Origin: Caryophanon sp036309765
GTDB lineage: Bacteria; Bacillota; Bacilli; Bacillales_A; Planococcaceae
DNA: 64,000 bases
Direction of reading: 5' to 3'
Assembly (NCBI GenBank): GCA_036309765.1
Contig: JAXJTE010000072.1
Coordinates: 1-64,000, forward strand
Shown: positions 62,057-64,000 of the stretch, piece by piece
How positions within the stretch are numbered: the first letter of the stretch is position 1
How the letters are laid out: every line of letters begins with the position of its first letter
Translations under genes and position numbers: made by a program
Notes under the pieces: model-generated
What the model was told of the DNA's origin: nothing
The model's input: only the letters and a program-made list of their open reading frames with translations
The model's database searches: none

Positions 62057-62101
62057 CAAATGAAAAATACAAATCCCTATAAATAGGGGAGGGAGAATTG
62101 A

Positions 62102-64000
62102 ATGACAGAAAATATTTTACAAGACCGCGTATTAGCGGCAATGAACGAAGAAGAATACCAAGCATCAACAGTGAGCGAGCTAGAAGGCTTACTTGGCTTA
62201 ACAGAAGCGACGGAATTTAAAGATTTAGTGAAAACACTCGTACGCATGGAGACGCAAGGGCTAATCGTTCGCTCTCGCTCAAACCGCTATGGCTTACCGA
62301 AACAAATGAACTACCTGCGCGGTAAATTTATCGGGCACGCAAAAGGATTCGGTTTCGTAGCACCAGAAGAACAAGGCATGGATGATATTTTCATTCCACC
62401 GACGGAAACGAACGGCGCAATGAACGGCGATATCGTTCTTGTGCGCGTGCAAAAAGAAACGTCAGGCGACCGCCGCGAAGGCATCGTGACAAAAATCGTG
62501 GAGCGTGGTCAAACGACAATTGTCGGCACATTCGAAGATAATCGCGGCTTTGGCTTTGTCGTACCAGATGATAAAAAGCTAACGGTGGACGTCTTTATCG
62601 CAAAAGAGCATACACTTGGCGCAATCGAAGGGCATAAAGTTGTTGTCGAAATTACGCAATGGCCAGAAGACGGCAAATCAGCAGCCGGCATGGTAAAGCA
62701 AATTTTAGGGCACCGCAATGACCCAGGCGTTGATATTTTATCGATTATTTATAAGCACGGCATTCCACCAGAGTTCCCACAAGAAGTAGTCGATGCAGCC
62801 GCAGCAGTGCCAGAGCAAATCGATGAGAAAGACTTAATCGGTCGCCGCGACTTACGCAATGAAGTGATTGTCACAATTGACGGCGCGGACGCAAAAGACT
62901 TAGACGATGCGGTAACGGTAACGAAAAACGATGACGGCACGTACAAGCTAGGCGTACACATTGCAGACGTAAGCTACTACGTGACAGAGGATTCGGTTTT
63001 AGATAAGGAAGCATATGAGCGTGCGACGTCTGTATACTTAGCAGATCGCGTGATTCCGATGATTCCACATCGTCTATCAAACGGTATTTGTTCATTAAAC
63101 CCACAAGTGGACCGTTTAACGCTATCATGCGAAATGATTATTGACGGCGCAGGAAACGTCGTAAGCCACGATATTTTCCAAAGTGTTATTAACACAACGG
63201 AGCGTATGACGTACTCAGACGTATACAAAATTTTAGAACACCGCGATGAAAACCCAGAGCTAGTCGAACGTTATGAAAACTTAATTCCGATGTTTGAGTT
63301 AATGGGTGAGCTTGCTAAAGTGTTACGCGAACGTCGTGCAGCACGCGGCGCAATCGACTTTGACTTTAAAGAATCGAAAGTGCTTGTCGATGAGGAAGGC
63401 TGGCCGTCAGAAATCGTTGTACGCGAGCGAACGGTAGCCGAGCGTTTAATCGAGGAGTTCATGCTTGTCGCAAACGAAACAGTAGCCGAGCATTTCCACT
63501 GGATGAACGTGCCATTTATTTATCGTATTCACGAGGACCCAAAACCAGAGAAGTTACAGCGCTTCTTCGAGTTTGTGACGAACTTTGGCTTAGTCATTAA
63601 AGGTACAGGCGCATCGGTGCATCCGAAAGCACTGCAAGCGATTATCGAAAAAATTGAAGGATTACCGGAAGAACCAGTTATTTCAACGATGTTACTACGC
63701 TCGTTACAACAGGCGAAATATTCAGCGGAATCACTCGGTCACTTCGGCTTATCAGCAGAGTTTTACACGCACTTCACATCACCAATTCGCCGTTACCCAG
63801 ATTTAATTGTGCACCGTTTAATTCGCACGTATTTAGTTAATGGCGACACGTCGAAAGAAACGATTGGCTACTGGAAGAGCGTCATGGATGAAATTGCAGA
63901 CCATACGTCAAGCCGCGAGCGTCGTGCAGTCGATGCTGAGCGCGACGTAGAAGCACTGAAAAAAGCACAATTCATGCTCGATAAAGTGGGCGAGGAGTTC
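62102..64000 (+). CDS. rnr: Ribonuclease R, N-terminal 633 codons (runs off the window)
   Basis: Open from ATG 62102 (GGGGAGGGAG upstream) to the window edge. N-terminal winged helix (about 1-70), two cold-shock OB domains (GKFIGHAKGFGFVAPEE; GTFEDNRGFGFVVPDD), then the RNB catalytic domain with the metal-binding Asp cluster in TIDGADAKDLDDAV and HIADVSYYV. The S1 domain should lie beyond the window. A 3'-5' exoribonuclease that degrades structured RNA, linked to smpB downstream in B. subtilis. Confidence 0.96.
   Translation, partial: MTENILQDRVLAAMNEEEYQASTVSELEGLLGLTEATEFKDLVKTLVRMETQGLIVRSRSNRYGLPKQMNYLRGKFIGHAKGFGFVAPEEQGMDDIFIPPTETNGAMNGDIVLVRVQKETSGDRREGIVTKIVERGQTTIVGTFEDNRGFGFVVPDDKKLTVDVFIAKEHTLGAIEGHKVVVEITQWPEDGKSAAGMVKQILGHRNDPGVDILSIIYKHGIPPEFPQEVVDAAAAVPEQIDEKDLIGRRDLRNEVIVTIDGADAKDLDDAVTVTKNDDGTYKLGVHIADVSYYVTEDSVLDKEAYERATSVYLADRVIPMIPHRLSNGICSLNPQVDRLTLSCEMIIDGAGNVVSHDIFQSVINTTERMTYSDVYKILEHRDENPELVERYENLIPMFELMGELAKVLRERRAARGAIDFDFKESKVLVDEEGWPSEIVVRERTVAERLIEEFMLVANETVAEHFHWMNVPFIYRIHEDPKPEKLQRFFEFVTNFGLVIKGTGASVHPKALQAIIEKIEGLPEEPVISTMLLRSLQQAKYSAESLGHFGLSAEFYTHFTSPIRRYPDLIVHRLIRTYLVNGDTSKETIGYWKSVMDEIADHTSSRERRAVDAERDVEALKKAQFMLDKVGEEF

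Noticed and set aside
61882..62082. Open frame across repeat A4
   Set aside because: Same reason as for A2: shared peptide comes from shared repeat DNA, and the frame starts inside the esterase gene.

Overview
This window reads as chromosome of a low-to-mid GC Gram-positive of the order Bacillales, most likely family Planococcaceae/Caryophanaceae. The basis is conserved gene order that I recall from Bacillus subtilis (hemEHY-yhgD-yhgE; yhfH-lplJ-lcfB; hprK-lgt-yvoF-his-yvcD-trxB-yvcI-rapZ-yvcK-whiA-crh-tRNA-Arg-clpP; cggR-gap-pgk-tpi-gpm-eno; secG-yvaK-rnr), lipoprotein signal peptides, strong Shine-Dalgarno sites and a small SLH-domain surface protein. The genus is not decidable from this sequence alone. 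No phage, insertion sequence or CRISPR array was seen.

Layout. 1-6.6 kb: end of heme synthesis (hemE partial, hemH, hemY), a YtkA-like lipoprotein, and a TetR repressor followed by a YhgE/Pip membrane protein with matching operators in front of both. 6.6-10 kb (minus): a cell-envelope stress locus of lia type (liaI-liaH, terminator, liaF-liaS-liaR). 10.3-19.4 kb: yhfH, lipoate ligase, SLH protein, a Bce-type two-component/ABC module carrying an unrecognised extra gene, and an acyl-CoA ligase. 19.4-24.3 kb: S9 peptidase, degenerate EAL-HDOD protein, YitT protein, cytochrome c-551. 24.4-32.6 kb: hprK, lgt, an acyltransferase and the histidine operon, which has hisZ-G-D-B-H-F-IE but no hisA. 32.8-40.6 kb: TPR protein, trxB, nudix-rapZ-yvcK-whiA, crh, tRNA-Arg(CCG) and clpP with a CtsR-type box. 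41-43.6 kb: an amino-acid ABC transporter behind three ARG-box-like sites. 43.9-51.7 kb: the cggR-gap and pgk-tpi-gpmI-eno glycolytic genes. 51.8-60.4 kb: MFS exporter, arginase, PepSY proteins with a YkoGH-like two-component system, an Asp/Asn-rich lipoprotein, and a sulfonate/nitrate-type ABC transporter. 60.7-64 kb: secG, carboxylesterase and the start of rnr.

Gene cooperation. HprK and Crh (carbon catabolite control), CggR (sensor of glycolytic flux) and the glycolytic genes lie close together; a cre-like site lies in the crh promoter and another upstream of arginase. RapZ, YvcK and WhiA form one compact cluster with the nudix gene. LiaFSR and the Bce module both watch the cell envelope.

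The least expected signal is a set of six intergenic repeats of about 110-165 nt: four of type A (34.4, 42.0, 47.7 and 61.9 kb) and two of type B (21.6 and 50.2 kb). Their helices keep pairing while the bases change between copies, and A and B share a core. They sit inside otherwise tight operons, including between pgk and tpiA, between gpmI and eno, and between a solute-binding protein and its permease. Other points for follow-up are the missing hisA, the twin TGACC-N13-GGTCA operators, the unknown protein inside the Bce module and a tandem-hairpin intergenic region at 40.8 kb.
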